Assembly (NCBI GenBank): GCA_001939145.1
Contig: LSRX01000712.1
Coordinates: 224,645-288,644, forward strand
Origin: Symbiodinium microadriaticum
Lineage: Eukaryota > Sar > Dinophyceae > Suessiales > Symbiodiniaceae
Reading direction: 5' to 3'
Length of the DNA: 64,000 bases
Part shown: piece by piece, positions 9,190 to 18,689 of the stretch
Numbering within the stretch: the first letter of the stretch is position 1
Layout of the letters: every line of letters begins with the position of its first letter
Translations under genes and position numbers: made by a program
The notes under the pieces: generated by a model
What the model was told of the DNA's origin: nothing
Database searches by the model: none
The model's input: only the letters and a program-made list of their open reading frames with translations

Positions 9190-9682
9190 TTCGGCAGCAG
9201 GGGTTGATTTGGTCCCGAAAGCCCCTTGGCATCCCTCCACGAAGATGCTCCGCGCATTCGGACCGCTTGTGGTAGAAGTCTTTGCTAAAGGAGCCTAAAG
9301 GAGCCGCATCGTTAGGAGAAGCAGGCTTCAAACAACTTTCGAAAGTCTTGGAGCATTATCAGCTGAAGCGGTCAAGTTGAACACACCTCGCCTGCAGTAT
9401 TTCTGGAGTCTGACACAGATGGGCAAAAGGTGAAGACTTTGCTATCGAGCTTTGCACCTGCGACAAAGGCCCTCATAGAGGCGGGCCATCTTCCCAAGCA
9501 CGAGCGCTTCTTAAAGTCTTAAACCATAAATTGGTCAGAAGCGCACCTGACGTGAAAGTGCAGATCGCTCAGAACAAGGAATTCATCGCTCCGGATCGGA
9601 TCCTTGAATACCTCGAAGGGGGCAGAGCTGGAAATTCCCGACCTCTGACTTCAGTCTTCCAGGGGCTAGCTAGGTGTGTTTA
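9190..9682 (+). pseudogene. Frame-broken gene fragment, hypothetical
   Basis: Four successive frames each read like one protein. They contain LVPKAPWHPSTKMLRAFGPL, then GEAGFKQLSKVLEHYQLKR, then FLESDTDGQKVKTLLSSFAP, then IAQNKEFIAPDRILEYLEGG and a stop near 9682. The first break is an exact 10-bp tandem duplication (CTAAAGGAGC twice, 9285-9304). The second is near 9367 and the third near 9513. A mostly helical globular protein is likely; no family recognised. The reverse ORF over 9143-9331 is probably a shadow. Small introns could explain the second and third breaks but not the tandem duplication. Confidence 0.5.
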
Positions 9683-9716
9683 ACGTAGCACTCGCTTTAC
9701 CCTACCCCTAAACCCT

Positions 9717-9814
9717 ACCTTGGCGACCAAATGACCCTTCTGAGTAGGGGCTCTATACCCCTCATGGTCTATGAGCCTGAAGCCCCTTTGAGGGTTCATT
9801 TCGTCCTTCAGGTA
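9717..9814 (-). mobile_element. MITE-F copy
   Basis: Ends ACCTTGGCGACCAAATGA and TTCATTTCGTCCTTCAGGTA. It interrupts the second copy of the 9.1/9.7 kb duplication. Confidence 0.75.
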
Positions 9815-9852
9815 ATCCCTTGACTCAATCCCCTACTCCCTGCCTCGAATTC

Positions 9853-10080
9853 TGGAGGAGGGGAGCGGAATCGTGCTGCGCAGCGCGAAGATCCAGCTCA
9901 TGCAGCCTGGTATACGATTTAGGGTTTATAGGTTTAGGGCATTCCTGAATTCGCATGAGTCATATTAAGGCATAATACTAGGGACCCAAAAGGATTACAT
10001 TATGGATCCGAGTATAGCGCGACTTCCGCAATGATCGAACGCGACGAGGAGGATGTGATCCTAAACCTGGGAGGAGGATA
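9853..10080 (+). CDS. Two small candidate exons
   Basis: At 9853-9910 a frame reads EEGSGIVLRSAKIQLMQPG and ends at a G|GTATAC donor. At about 10012-10078 another reads SATSAMIERDEEDVILNLGG to TAG. Their relation is unknown, and the intervening 100 bp is a telomere-like unit plus unique sequence. Confidence 0.3.
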
Positions 10081-10139
10081 GCACGATTGGATGGACGAGG
10101 ACATCGAATGAGTAGTGCTAAAGTGTATTTTTTTGAAGG

Positions 10140-10540
10140 ATTAACGGATCTAGGGTTAAGGGGAACCCCTAAACCCTAAACCCTAAGCCCCATAATTACC
10201 CTATAAACCCTGAGCCCTTTCTGCCCAAGCTTGAGGTAGCGAAGGCCCTCGGGCCCAGCTAGGCCACACAAGGCCCCGAAGCCTTCAGGCCCTCGTTCGC
10301 ACCCTGAGCCGTAGTCGCTCGCGTCTTCCGAACCCTAAACCCTGAACCCTAAGCCCTACACCCCAAGCCCTGAACCCTGAACTCCTAAACCCAGGACCTA
10401 AGCCCGAAACCCGAAGCCCTAAACCCTAAGCCCTAGGCCCTAAACCCAAAGCCCTATAGGCCCCCTAAACCCTAAACCCCAAACCCTAAACCCTAAGCCC
10501 GAACCTGAAGTGCTGCAGCCTTCAGCCCCAAGCCCCGCAA
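10140..10540 (-). repeat. Telomere-like array (CCCTAAA orientation)
   Basis: Two blocks (10160-10215 and 10330-10510) of CCCTAAAC and CCCTGAAC units flank a unique stretch at 10215-10325 where no convincing frame was found. Confidence 0.75.
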
Positions 10541-10722
10541 CCGATGGTCCCAAAGCAAAACCCCCAAAAACAACGAGCCCCTAAAGAAGACACAACGAAA
10601 CCCCTAACTCAAACCCCGAAAACCCTAAACCACCAAGAAACCCGACCTAAAACGCTCAAAAGACCCGATAAAACCTTCTTAGTTAAACCCGCTAGGCCTC
10701 AAGAGAACGGCCTTAAGCTCAG

Positions 10723-10821
10723 GTACAAAGTTATCGAGGACGACACGAGCAACCTCGTTTCAGCACCGGTCTCTCAGACGCAGAGTGGCGAGTCAAAGCC
10801 ACTTTGGCTGCATTGGCATGA
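10723..10821 (+). CDS. Candidate terminal exon
   Basis: The acceptor AAGCTCAG precedes a frame reading VQSYRGRHEQPRFSTGLSDA, then EWRVKATLAALA, and TGA at 10819-10821. A longer ATG-containing frame over 10544-10888 also crosses the island (YKVIEDDTSNLVSAPVSQTQ), but its upstream half is repeat-derived. Confidence 0.35.
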   Translation, partial: VQSYRGRHEQPRFSTGLSDAEWRVKATLAALA

Positions 10822-10894
10822 GTTTGGATTTGGATTTGGTGTTTCGAGTTTCGGGTTTTGGGGTTTCCGGGTGGACCCTAAGCCCTAAACTACT

Positions 10895-10988
10895 GTAACC
10901 CAAAGGCTCTAAGGACCCATATTCTCAGGCTTTTTGGCCCAAAGACCATGCTATATAGGGCTTTTGGGCTATTTTGAGCCTCAGGGTA
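10895..10988 (-). mobile_element. MITE-D copy
   Basis: Core GGCCCAAAGACC in reverse orientation; right end GAGCCTCAGGGTA. Confidence 0.75.
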
Positions 10989-11105
10989 AGGGGCTTCCCC
11001 TATGTTCGATTGGGACTCCAGGCTCTTCGGTGCCGGTTTCGATCGGGAATTCGAAGGGATGATTCCTTGCTCCGAGGCGCTGGGTTCGGCAACCCTACAA
11101 ACCCT

Positions 11106-11199
11106 TACCCATAGTCCCCTCAGTAGTTCCTTTTTGGGATTATCTTATAGGATTCTAAATATAAACCACAAAGAGGAACTACTTAGGGGCCTATGGGTA
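11106..11199 (+). mobile_element. MITE-A copy
   Basis: Family A: about 94 bp, outer ends TACCCATAGGCCCC and its complement, inner inverted pair AGTAGTTCCTTTTTGGGAT, centre AGGATTCTAAATATAAACC. The island of about 110 bp between this copy and the MITE-D at 10895 reads MFDWDSRLFGAGFDREFEGM in one frame. Confidence 0.85.
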
Positions 11200-11404
11200 A
11201 ACCCTAAACCTCTAAACCCCTAAACCCCTGAACGCCTAAACGCTAAACCCCTCAAGCCGTCTCAACGACTTGAAGCCCGAAACCACGGGCGCGCAGACCC
11301 AAACCAGAAAGCACTTACATGCTGTAATACCTAAACCCCGATGGCTTCAACCTCTAACCCTAAGGCTCACAATAGCCTAACAAACAGCCTTCTATAGTAT
11401 GGCT

Positions 11405-11574
11405 AGGTTTCCCAGTAGGACCCTTGTGCCCTTTTTCTTTTTGGGGTTCCCTCATTAAAACCAAACAGTAGGAACAAGGGCAGCCTTATTTCTCAGGGGC
11501 TACTGGGAAACCAAGATGGTCTTTTGTGCCCAAGAGCCTTAAAAATATGAGTCCTTATAGAGCCTTAGGGTATG
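11405..11574 (+). mobile_element. MITE-E copy abutting a MITE-D right half
   Basis: An intact E element (AGGTTTCCCAGTAGGACCC to GGGGCTACTGGGAAACC) ends at about 11513. It continues directly into GATGGTCTTTTGTGCCCAAG and the right end of a D element (GAGCCTTAGGGTA). Confidence 0.75.
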
Positions 11575-11619
11575 AAACCCTGAGCCCTCTTCTTTCAAGC
11601 CGGAACCATCTTGAACCTG

Positions 11620-11733
11620 ACCTTAAGGGTCCATGTACCCAAACATTTATATACTTTGGCCCCAATGTACCTGTATAGGAACTACTTTAAGGCCAATGTA
11701 TATACTATATGAGTACATGGACCCGCAGGGTAA
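11620..11733 (+). mobile_element. MITE-J copy
   Basis: Inverted ends CTTAAGGGTCCATGTACCC and GAGTACATGGACCCGCAGGG; centre CTTTGGCCCCAATGTACCTG. A second copy lies at 25808-25920. Confidence 0.8.
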
Positions 11734-11993
11734 AATTAAGAGCCCGAGCTCCAAGCAACAAGAACTCCAAGCCCTAAACCTCAAAACCTCTCAAAGCCCC
11801 CAGAAACCCTAAGCCGCCCTTACTAGACTTTGAAACTTTGTTGGGATAAGGTGATCCCTTATAGACAACTGACAGTGTACACTTCTTTGGTGCTTATGAA
11901 CTCAAGAACTGGGAGCCCTAGGCCCTTAACCTTAAGCCCTTAACCCTAAACCCTTAAACCCCAAACCATAAGCCCCTAAACCCTTAAGCCCAA

Positions 11994-12110
11994 CTAAGAG
12001 CACGAAGCCGTCTAATCCTGGAGCTCGGAGACATCGCAACCGCGACAGTCCGCGGCTGAGGCCCGAGGTGAGGCAGTGGGCCATCGCCACTGTGGAAGCG
12101 CCACTTAGAT
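11994..12110. other. Unique island, coding strand unclear
   Basis: Between CCCTTAAACC units and a TTTAGGG block. The + strand reads ARSRLILELGDIATATVRG and the - strand reads GASTVAMAHCLTSGLSRGLS, both open. No basis for a choice. Confidence 0.3.
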
Positions 12111-12111
12111 G

Positions 12112-12270
12112 GATGGTTTAGGGTTTAGGGTTTGTAGGGTTTAGTGTTTAGGGTTTAGGGGTTCAGTGGTTTAGGGTTTAGTGTTTAGGGTTTAGGGTTT
12201 AGTGTTTAGGCCTTTTTGTTTAGGGGTTAGTGTTTGGGTTTTAGGGTTCAGGGATGTTTAGGGTTTGACC
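12112..12270 (+). repeat. Telomere-like array with TTTAGTG variants
   Basis: TTTAGGG units are interspersed with TTTAGTG, giving a local period of 14-21 bp. Confidence 0.85.
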
Positions 12271-12775
12271 GTCCTATAGAAATCCATGGAAAGCCTACTC
12301 AGGAGCTCTAAAACGGTTTGGGATTTAGGGTTTAGGGTTTGGGGCTCAGGCCTACGCCCTGAACCCTGGTCCTGCACCCAAACTCTTTCGCAGATGCAAG
12401 TTACCGTAGAAGCCTAATAAACGATTGCCAATATGTTTTCCCTAGGGTTCCTTATTAAAACTATATGGTATAAAGGGGCCCAAAGCCCTATGCAAACCCT
12501 AAACCCTAAACCTTATTTGGGCTCACTACCTCGGTGGAAAAAGGCCCTCAAAAAAAAAAGAATTCGAAAAAGGTAAGAGAACCAAAAAGTCCGAGAAAAG
12601 GGTCGAGCTCCTTCTCACGAAAGACACGAAACCCTAAACCCTAACCCAAAACCCAAAACCCTGAACCCTAAACCCTAAACCCTAAACTGAACTCCTGACG
12701 GAAGACCCTCCGCCCCATAAACCCTCGGCCCCGAAGACCTAAACCCCCATACATCCTACAGCAAGCCTAAACTTA

Positions 12776-12865
12776 GTCCCCCAATACCCAACCCTGAAAC
12801 TTTTTCGGGGTTCTTATAGAAATCTGAAAGTTTAACCTTTGATTTTCCCGGCTTATTGGGGAAGT
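12776..12865 (+). mobile_element. MITE-K copy
   Basis: Ends TCCCCCAATACCCAACC and GGCTTATTGGGGAAGTA; inner pair AACTTTTTCGGGGTTCTTAT..CTGAAAGTTTAACC. Relatives lie at 34655 and 48711, with a fragment at 56600. Confidence 0.75.
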
Positions 12866-12889
12866 ACATGTAAACAAGAACCCTATAAG

Positions 12890-13560
12890 TTAATAAGCTC
12901 GGCCCTGAACCCTAGCCCAACAACCCCTACGTAGCCCTTAACGGCCCTAAACATCCCTACACCCTGAACCCCTCTACACCCCTAGCCCCTAAAAGCCTTC
13001 AGTTGAATATCCCTGAAACCCCTAAACCCCTCTAAACCCCCGAACCCTAAACCCTAAACCCGTAAACCCTAAACCCTAACCCCTAAACCCCTTCACTCCT
13101 CTACACCCTAAACCCCCCTACAACGCCTCAAGAGACTTCGGCTCCAAATAGCCCAAAAACCCTATATAGTATGGTCTTTGGGGCCCAAAAGCCTTAGACT
13201 ATGAGCCCTAAAGCTCGGAAAGCTAAAACCCTGAACCCCTAAGCCTTAAACCCCCCTAAACCCCTGAACCCCTCTACATCCCCCCTCTACACCCGACACC
13301 CCCAAAATTGCCTCATGAGACCCAGGTTCTCTTCCTTCAAGCCGGAACCAAGCAACGAAAACCCCAATCCTATAACGTAATCCCAAAAAGGAACTACTAA
13401 GGAGCCTATGGGTAGAGCCTTAGCCTCAAGAGACCTAGGCTAAACCCTAAACCCTAAACCCCTAAACCTTAATCCCCAAACCCCTAATCCCCTAATCCCC
13501 TAAACCCTAAACCTTAACCCCCAAACTCCTCAACCCTAAACCCCCAAACCCTTAGACTAT
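12890..13560 (-). repeat. Extended CCCTAAA-type array with embedded MITE-D and MITE-A pieces
   Basis: Mostly C-rich telomere-like units, interrupted by a family-D fragment at 13139-13214 and the right half of a family-A element at 13371-13434. No credible exon. Confidence 0.75.
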
Positions 13561-13611
13561 GAGTCCTCAGAGCCTGTGGGTAGAGCCCTAGCCTCAAGAG
13601 ACCTAGGCTAG

Positions 13612-13671
13612 AGGACTCCGGAGCCCTGGTGCTGCGCTTCTCCGATCCGACGAAACCGCTGCTGCTCGAAT
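13612..13671 (+). CDS. Candidate exon truncated by an N
   Basis: After the acceptor CTAGGCTAG the frame reads EDSGALVLRFSDPTKPLLLE up to an undetermined base at 13673, where a TTTAGGG array begins. CCCTAAA units lie upstream. Confidence 0.4.
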
Positions 13672-13675
13672 TNTT

Positions 13676-14040
13676 AGGGCTTTTGGATTTTGGGGGTTTA
13701 GGGTTTAGGGCCGTTTAGGGCTTTTGGATTTTGGGGGTCTAGGGCTTTTGGATTTTGGATTTTGGGGGTTTAGGGTTTAGGGCTTTTGGATTTTGGGGGG
13801 TTTAGGGCTTAGGGCTTTTGAATTTTGGGGGTTTAGGGCTTAGGGCTTTTGGATTTTGGGGGTTTAGGGTTTAGGGCTTTTGGAGTTTGCAGGTGTAGGG
13901 TTTAGGGCTTTTTGATTTTGGGGTTTAGGGTTTAGGGCTTTGGGATTTTGCAGGTTTAAGGTTTAGGGTTGAGGGCTTTTGGATTTTGGGGTTTAGGGCC
14001 TTAGGGGCTTTAGGGGCCACTGTTGAAGAGGGATGTTTAG
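13676..14040 (+). repeat. Higher-order telomere-derived array
   Basis: About eight tandem repeats of a 32-40 bp unit: GGCTTTTGGATTTTGGGGG plus TTTAGGGTTTAG. Units differ by one to three bases. This looks like tandem amplification of a compound unit, not plain telomere repeats. Confidence 0.85.
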
Positions 14041-14654
14041 GGTTTAGGTTCGATCCAGGGGTTTACGAGGGTTTAGTGTTCTGGAGTTTGATGTTTATTC
14101 CCTTATTGTTTGGGGTTCTCCGACAGGTTCTGGGGTTCTGAATAGGGTCTGTAAGGGTTTCGTACTTGGGGGTTTGGGGCTTGGGGTTTAGGATTTTGTG
14201 GTTTAGGGCTTTGGGGTTTGTCTTTTTCGGTTTTTTTGGGTTCCTCAGAAAGATTTACAGGGCGGGTTTGTGGGTTTAGAAGCTCATTTACGTGGAGGGG
14301 GAGTTTGTGAGTCTATACCAGGCTCCTTAAAGGAATTTCGTCAGGTGTTGCTGTCTTTCAACCCAACTATGTTTGGAGCGTAGAAGACTCTAGCAGGGCT
14401 TTATGGTATGGGACTTGTGGTGTAGTACGTCGTATTTCTGAATTCCGGGTTTCGGTGCCTGCAGCGGTTCATGTTTGCCGAAACCCTGTGAACCCCAAGC
14501 ACCAAGACTCTTGGTAGCAGCAAGCCGGTACTTGATGAGCTAACCCTAATTAGGGTCCAAGTCCCTAATGATCATAATATACTCTCCCAAATACGAACCT
14601 ACAAAACTACTATCCGTAAGCCAAGTACCTAATTAGAAGGTCCTCTGGACCCTA

Positions 14655-14904
14655 GGGCAACTGATGTAGTGGTTGCTTTGGTCTGGCCAACGGTTATGCA
14701 GTGTGCTGGTTGGCATCATGGAAGTCTCTGTCTGGTCCCTTGAGTCCGTATGTTCTGTGCACTCCATGCGGGGACTCTGTACACCATTCTGGGGTTCACG
14801 ACTTTGGCAGTCTTAGAATTGTAAGTATTGGTGTAACACAGGCCACAGCCTCAGCCAACCTTGGCGTTCGACCTAACCAACAGGCAGGTGGAAAAGAGGT
14901 GTAA
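14655..14904 (+). CDS. Hypothetical ORF or exon
   Basis: An open frame includes LANGYAVCWLASWKSLSGPL and YVLCTPCGDSVHHSGVHDFG and ends at TAA 14902-14904. A GTAAGT donor lies at 14822-14827 inside the frame, so the coding part may stop there. Two Cys pairs are present. No family recognised. Confidence 0.35.
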
Positions 14905-14935
14905 AACCAAAAGAGCACCAAACTCCACCAGACAG

Positions 14936-15201
14936 GTTTCGCATGGTGAACCGCACCAGCCACACCCTCTTCTTCCAGCAGGATGGCAATGTGGATTTAT
15001 TTGAGGATGTAGGGCTTTAGGGTTTAACGGTTTAGAGTTTACGTTGTACGGACTTTTTGGTTCGGAAGTTCAGGGTGTCGAGTACACCGCCCCAACCCCC
15101 AACAGCATCGAGACCGAACAACCTGAAAGCTTCCCTGACAAACCCGTCTACAGACCGCGGCTTTGCTATATCTTTGCTGGCAAACAAACTTGTGGAACTC
15201 T
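14936..15201 (+). CDS. Two exons joined over a 65-bp telomere-like intron
   Basis: Exon one (14936-15008, after CACCAGACAG) reads FRMVNRTSHTLFFQQDGNVD and ends GAT|GTAGGG. Exon two in the same phase reads GVEYTAPTPNSIETEQPESF and PDKPVYRPRLCYIFAGKQT, ending at CT|GTAGGC at 15201. The intron 15009-15073 begins GTAGGGCTTTAGGGTTTA and ends GAAGTTCAG. A second phase-compatible acceptor at 15037 would give a 29-bp intron. A sequence resembling 15044-15080 recurs at about 19510 inside another coding island. Confidence 0.5.
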
Positions 15202-15378
15202 GTAGGCTAGAATATTGCATATCCAGGCCCTTCCTGCGCCCAAAATCCGACACCCTATCCCTCATAACTCATAACCTAAACCCTGAGGCCCCAACCCTAA
15301 GCGCTAAACCCTAGGCCCTAAACCCTCACAACCCAAAAGTGCGGCGCCCCAAGCCGGGTAAGCCTGGGATCCGCAACC

Positions 15379-15415
15379 TACGGTTGATGGTATAAATCCT
15401 GCATTACCCATAATG
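15379..15415 (+). mobile_element. MITE-B left-end fragment
   Basis: TACGGTTGATGGTATAAATC through CATTACCCATAATGA, then the element stops and unique coding-like sequence begins. Confidence 0.7.
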
Positions 15416-15432
15416 AGTGATTGCTAATCCAG

Positions 15433-15756
15433 GTTACTGTCAGGGACAGCGAGGGACAGCCCTTGCTCCTTCGAGTGCAGAGCAAAGAAAGGCAGATCGA
15501 GCTCAGCAGCTGAACTCCTTGGCGTGTGCTGCCTCCGCTGGACTTGAGGTGAAAGGGGGTGCTGAATGTCGACCCCTCTCTTGGAAAGAAGATCATGGTT
15601 CCGTACACAAGCATCAAAGCTCGAAGCTCGGGCTGTGCTCCTGGACTCCGCTATGGACTGGACATCGGGCGTGGCTTTGCCAAGCCCATGAAAACGCCAG
15701 GTGCGCAGACTTGTGCTGTACACACGCGGACGAGTAGGTCAGGTATACAAATCTAG
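15433..15756 (+). CDS. Coding island with frame change, hypothetical
   Basis: After AATCCAG the first frame reads VTVRDSEGQPLLLRVQSKER to TGA at 15511. From about 15550 another frame reads VDPSLGKKIMVPYTSIKARS and GLRYGLDIGRGFAKPMKTPG. A third frame is open over the whole island (15417-15737). The island runs straight into the left end of a family-M element. A reverse ORF over 15424-15723 is probably a shadow. Confidence 0.4.
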
Positions 15757-15875
15757 GACATTTTCAGGTGGGTAGTTACCGTTATAGGAGCCTTGTAGAA
15801 GGTCTATATACCTCATAGAAGCCTTGTAGAAGCCCTATATATCCTAAACTCCCCAGCTGTAGTTTCCTTTAATAC
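15755..15875 (+). mobile_element. MITE-M copy (introner-like family)
   Basis: Family M: about 110-120 bp, left end GGACATTTTCAGGTGGGTAG, right end CTCCCCAGCTGTAGTTTCC. The inverted ends contain CAG|GTGGGT on the left and TGTAG on the right, that is a ready donor and acceptor. Copies lie at 19358 and 60388, with a diverged one at 17639. Confidence 0.75.
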
Positions 15876-15948
15876 AAATGGTAGCTACTTACCTTGGGGT
15901 CTAAGCATTCCCAGAGACTTCGGAAGGGAAAATAGATAGCCAGAGAGC

Positions 15949-16112
15949 TCAGTACCCCTCAATTAAGGAATAATATACCTTAAATCATGATATGAAGGCC
16001 CTTATAATTTAAGGTATATAATCCCCAATTTTCTTATAGAGCCTTATAGATCCCTTTAAGGTCGCTATAATTTAAGGTATGTATTCCTTAATTAAGGTGT
16101 ATATTGGGCTGT
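15949..16112 (+). mobile_element. MITE-L copy
   Basis: Family L: AGTACCCCTCAATTAAGGAA.. with inner AAGGTATA inverted pairs, partly duplicated here. Related copies lie at 32474 and 37231. Confidence 0.65.
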
Positions 16113-16238
16113 TTGGGCTCTTCGGGTTTCAGTCCATGACTACTGCGCCTTTTGGGCTAGCCCTAAACCTTAACACCCCAAAACACCTAAACCCTACATC
16201 CTAAACCTGAAGACCTTAAAACAACCCCAAACCCTAAG

Positions 16239-16327
16239 TTGGGCTACGTGGAGTCCTGCGGTTGTTGGCAGACTCTGGAACCGAGCTCCGTGATGTTTCT
16301 GGTCGACTTACGGGTTCCCTTGAAGGG
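16239..16327 (+). CDS. Candidate exon with GTTTAGGG donor
   Basis: The frame reads LRGVLRLLADSGTELRDVSG then RLTGSLEG and meets GGG|GTTTAGGG at 16328. The donor is the first telomere-like unit of the next block. CCCTAA-type units lie upstream. Confidence 0.4.
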
Positions 16328-16329
16328 GT

Positions 16330-16720
16330 TTAGGGTTTAGATTTTAGGGGGGTTTAGGGGTTTAGGGGTTTAGGGTTTAGGGGGGTTTAGGAAAAGTTTA
16401 GGGTTTAGGGCTTCGCACCGTGGGATCAGCATGCTGTTTTCCAGGATTCCTACAAGTTCTTTGTTTAGAGATTCCTGTCAGCATCCTGGACAAGCTCATA
16501 ATAGTAAGGTATGGGAAGCCAAGGTATTCACGTGCCCTGTAGATGCCCTGAACTCCCAAATCCTAAACCCTATATCAATTCGATTAAACCCTAAACCCTA
16601 AACCTTAAACCCTAAACCCTAGCCCTACACCCTAAACCCCAAACCTTGAAACCCTAAACCCTAACCCTATAAACCCTAAACCCTAAACCCTATAACCCTG
16701 AACCCTGGACAGGACTGCAC
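16330..16720. repeat. Telomere-like blocks around a small unique island
   Basis: TTTAGGG units at 16328-16400 and CCCTAAA units at 16555-16700. The island 16410-16550 has a weak frame (RIPTSSLFRDSCQHPGQAHN) but no firm splice evidence. Confidence 0.7.
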
Positions 16721-16757
16721 GGATGCACCGCGCTTCAAGCTGCAGCCAGAGGCTGCC
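16713..16757 (+). CDS. Candidate small exon
   Basis: Acceptor CTGGACAG, frame DCTDAPRFKLQPEAA, donor GCC|GTAAGA at 16758. Length 45 nt, phase 0 at both ends. The frame stays open to about 16790, so a longer version is possible. Confidence 0.4.
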
Positions 16758-16815
16758 GTAAGAAGAGACACAGAGCGAGCCCAAGCACCCGGTAAAGGAA
16801 TAGACAATACGTAAC

Positions 16816-16920
16816 TACGGTTGACGGTATAAATCCTGCATTACCAATAATAAGGACTATACCATAATTCCCATAGTTTAGGGTCCTTAAGGTAATGCAG
16901 GATTTCTATCATCAACAGTA
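16816..16920 (+). mobile_element. MITE-B copy, nearly intact
   Basis: TACGGTTGACGGTATAAATC to GATTTCTATCATCAACAGTA, 105 bp. With the copy at 7100 it gives the family consensus. Confidence 0.85.
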
Positions 16921-17424
16921 GTAGGGGGATGAATACGATCACTTACTTCATTTAAAGGCATACTCCCTAACCAGCATACCTGACTTTGTAGGGAGCTTTA
17001 TACTATCCGTTGAAAGGTATGTTCCTTGAACCCTAGAACTTCAACCATGAACTGTAGGGGGCTCATTTAACAAATTCACATAATTTCATGTAAAGGCTGG
17101 CTTTAAACCCGAAACCCTGAACCCTGAACCGTGTAAAGGTACATTCTCTAAACCCTAAAACCGGAGCACTTAGTGCCTTCAAAGCTCCCAGAACGAAGGT
17201 TTTAGGCTTCGGGCATTTGTCGATCAGGTTTTCGCGCATTTTGAGAATTAGGATTTTCAGTATATCCCGTATAAAGGGGAGGCGGATATCCGTTGATCCG
17301 TGGTCTCCATCAATCAGCCCAAACCTTGCCTCAAGACACCTTTGTTGGTGGTGTGGGTTCTTAGTACATATCCTGATAACGCCATCTAAACAGACCTATA
17401 CCCGAAACCACAGAAAGGTAGGTG

Positions 17425-17489
17425 CAGATCAGTTAAGGTGCGCTGTCGGTGAACGCAGGTCTCCCGGAAAGGGCGAGCTCGTCCTGTAA
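17425..17489 (+). CDS. Weak candidate exon
   Basis: After GGTGCAGATCAG the frame reads RCAVGERRSPGKGELVL with a GTAAGG donor or TAA at 17487. An upstream 90-codon frame is mostly arbitrary sequence. Confidence 0.25.
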
Positions 17490-17638
17490 GGAACAACAGT
17501 ACCTCCATCAATGGCTCCTTTCATTCAACAAATTCAGGGCTTCAGGGTTTTGATGATGCTTCGTGCTTGGATCTCCGGTAGTAATATAGTACGCTGTTGT
17601 CTTGGCGGTCCCCTTACCCAGGTCTAAGGGAATCTCAG

Positions 17639-17750
17639 GTGGGTAGCTTCCCCCATGCAGCTGTACATAGCCATATAAGCCTTGCATAAGCCTTATGTAA
17701 GGGTACCCACCTGGTAACTCCCCACCTGACAACTCCTTTAACTAGGACCA
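17639..17750 (+). mobile_element. Diverged MITE-M copy
   Basis: Left end GGAATCTCAGGTGGGTAGC, right end CCCACCTGACAACTCC with an additional inner CCCACCTGG. Same end motif as the copies at 15755 and 19358 but a different centre. Confidence 0.6.
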
Positions 17751-17880
17751 AGTTAAAGAACGGACCTGAAACCTCAGCGTCTGTACAGGAAATGTACAGT
17801 TTTCCCTATTATCCAATCAGACAATCAGTCACAGCCCAGTCAGGTCGTAATATCTATAGGCTCAGGCATAGTACATGCTT

Positions 17881-17956
17881 ATGTATATATATATATATAT
17901 ACACACACTTTTTTCTTCATATATAGGTGTGCATATATATATATATATATACACAC
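17881..17956. repeat. (TA)n microsatellite pair
   Basis: Two TATATA tracts separated by a 25-bp spacer. Confidence 0.9.
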
Positions 17957-17976
17957 AGATGTACACAACTCCTTAA

Positions 17977-18096
17977 ACCGGTGCAATTGTTGGGCCCTCC
18001 TTTGTCACGGCTCCTGCGCAGGCGAGCATGCCCTTTGCCTGGTTCTCCCCCTGCGTCGCTGGGAAAGTGACAAAGGCTCCCGAAGTGGAGGCCGGG
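17977..18096 (+). CDS. Candidate exon
   Basis: The frame reads TGAIVGPSFVTAPAQASMPF then AWFSPCVAGKVTKAPEVEAG and ends GGG|GTTTGG at 18097. The acceptor is not obvious because a TAA lies just upstream in frame. The composition is protein-like and repeat-free. Confidence 0.4.
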
Positions 18097-18099
18097 GTT

Positions 18100-18345
18100 T
18101 GGGGGATTTCGGGGCTTAGGATGTTAGGGTTAGGGCTTAGGGGCTGAGGGCGTTGGGGCTTAGGGTTTAGGGGTTTAGGGGCTTATAGGATGTTGAGGCT
18201 TCGGGTTTAGGGTTTAGGGGTGTTGGGGCTTAGGGTTTCGGGGCTTAGGGGTTTTGGGGTTTAGGGTGTTGGGGCTTAGGGTTTAGGGGTTTAGGGGTTT
18301 GGGGGTTTAGGGTTTAGAGGTTTAGGATTTAGAGTCGAGGGTATA
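18100..18345 (+). repeat. Telomere-like array
   Basis: TTTAGGG mixed with GTTGGGGC units, period about 30 bp. Confidence 0.85.
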
Positions 18346-18689
18346 CAGGGGTTCACGACATAGGGTCTGAACCTGTCAGGGCTTTAGGATTACGGGGTTC
18401 CTCTTACGGGTTCTTTTGATTAATGGTTCCTTCGAGGGCTTGAGGGCTTTAGTGTTTGGTCAAGTCTAACTAAGGAACCCCTAAATCCCCTTTAAACCCG
18501 AAACCCTACCCCCTAAACCCTAAACACTAACCCGCTTAGGGTTTAAGAGTTTACGGATTTGGGGCTTTTGGGGTTTTCAGGCTTCTTGAGGTTTGGAGTC
18601 CCGGGGCCAGGGTTCCCCTAAGCCCGGGTTTAGGGGGATTTAGGGTTTAGGGGGGATTTAGGGTTTAGGGTTTAGGCGGGGATCTACTA

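Larger units (their letters stand above)
9117..9862 (+). repeat. Direct duplication flanking the broken gene; one copy carries MITE-F
   Basis: GTAGCACTCGCTTTACCCT occurs at about 9117 and 9684, and CCCTTGACTCAATCCC with TGCCTCGAATTC recurs at about 9157 and 9816. In the first copy these parts are close together. In the second copy a family-F element (9717-9814) lies between them. Confidence 0.75.

Noticed and set aside
14030-14060. tRNA-like T-loop (GGTTCGATCC)
   Set aside because: No matching A-box or acceptor stem within 80 bp. The same holds for GGTTCGAATGCC at 59630 and TTCGAATCC at 29930.
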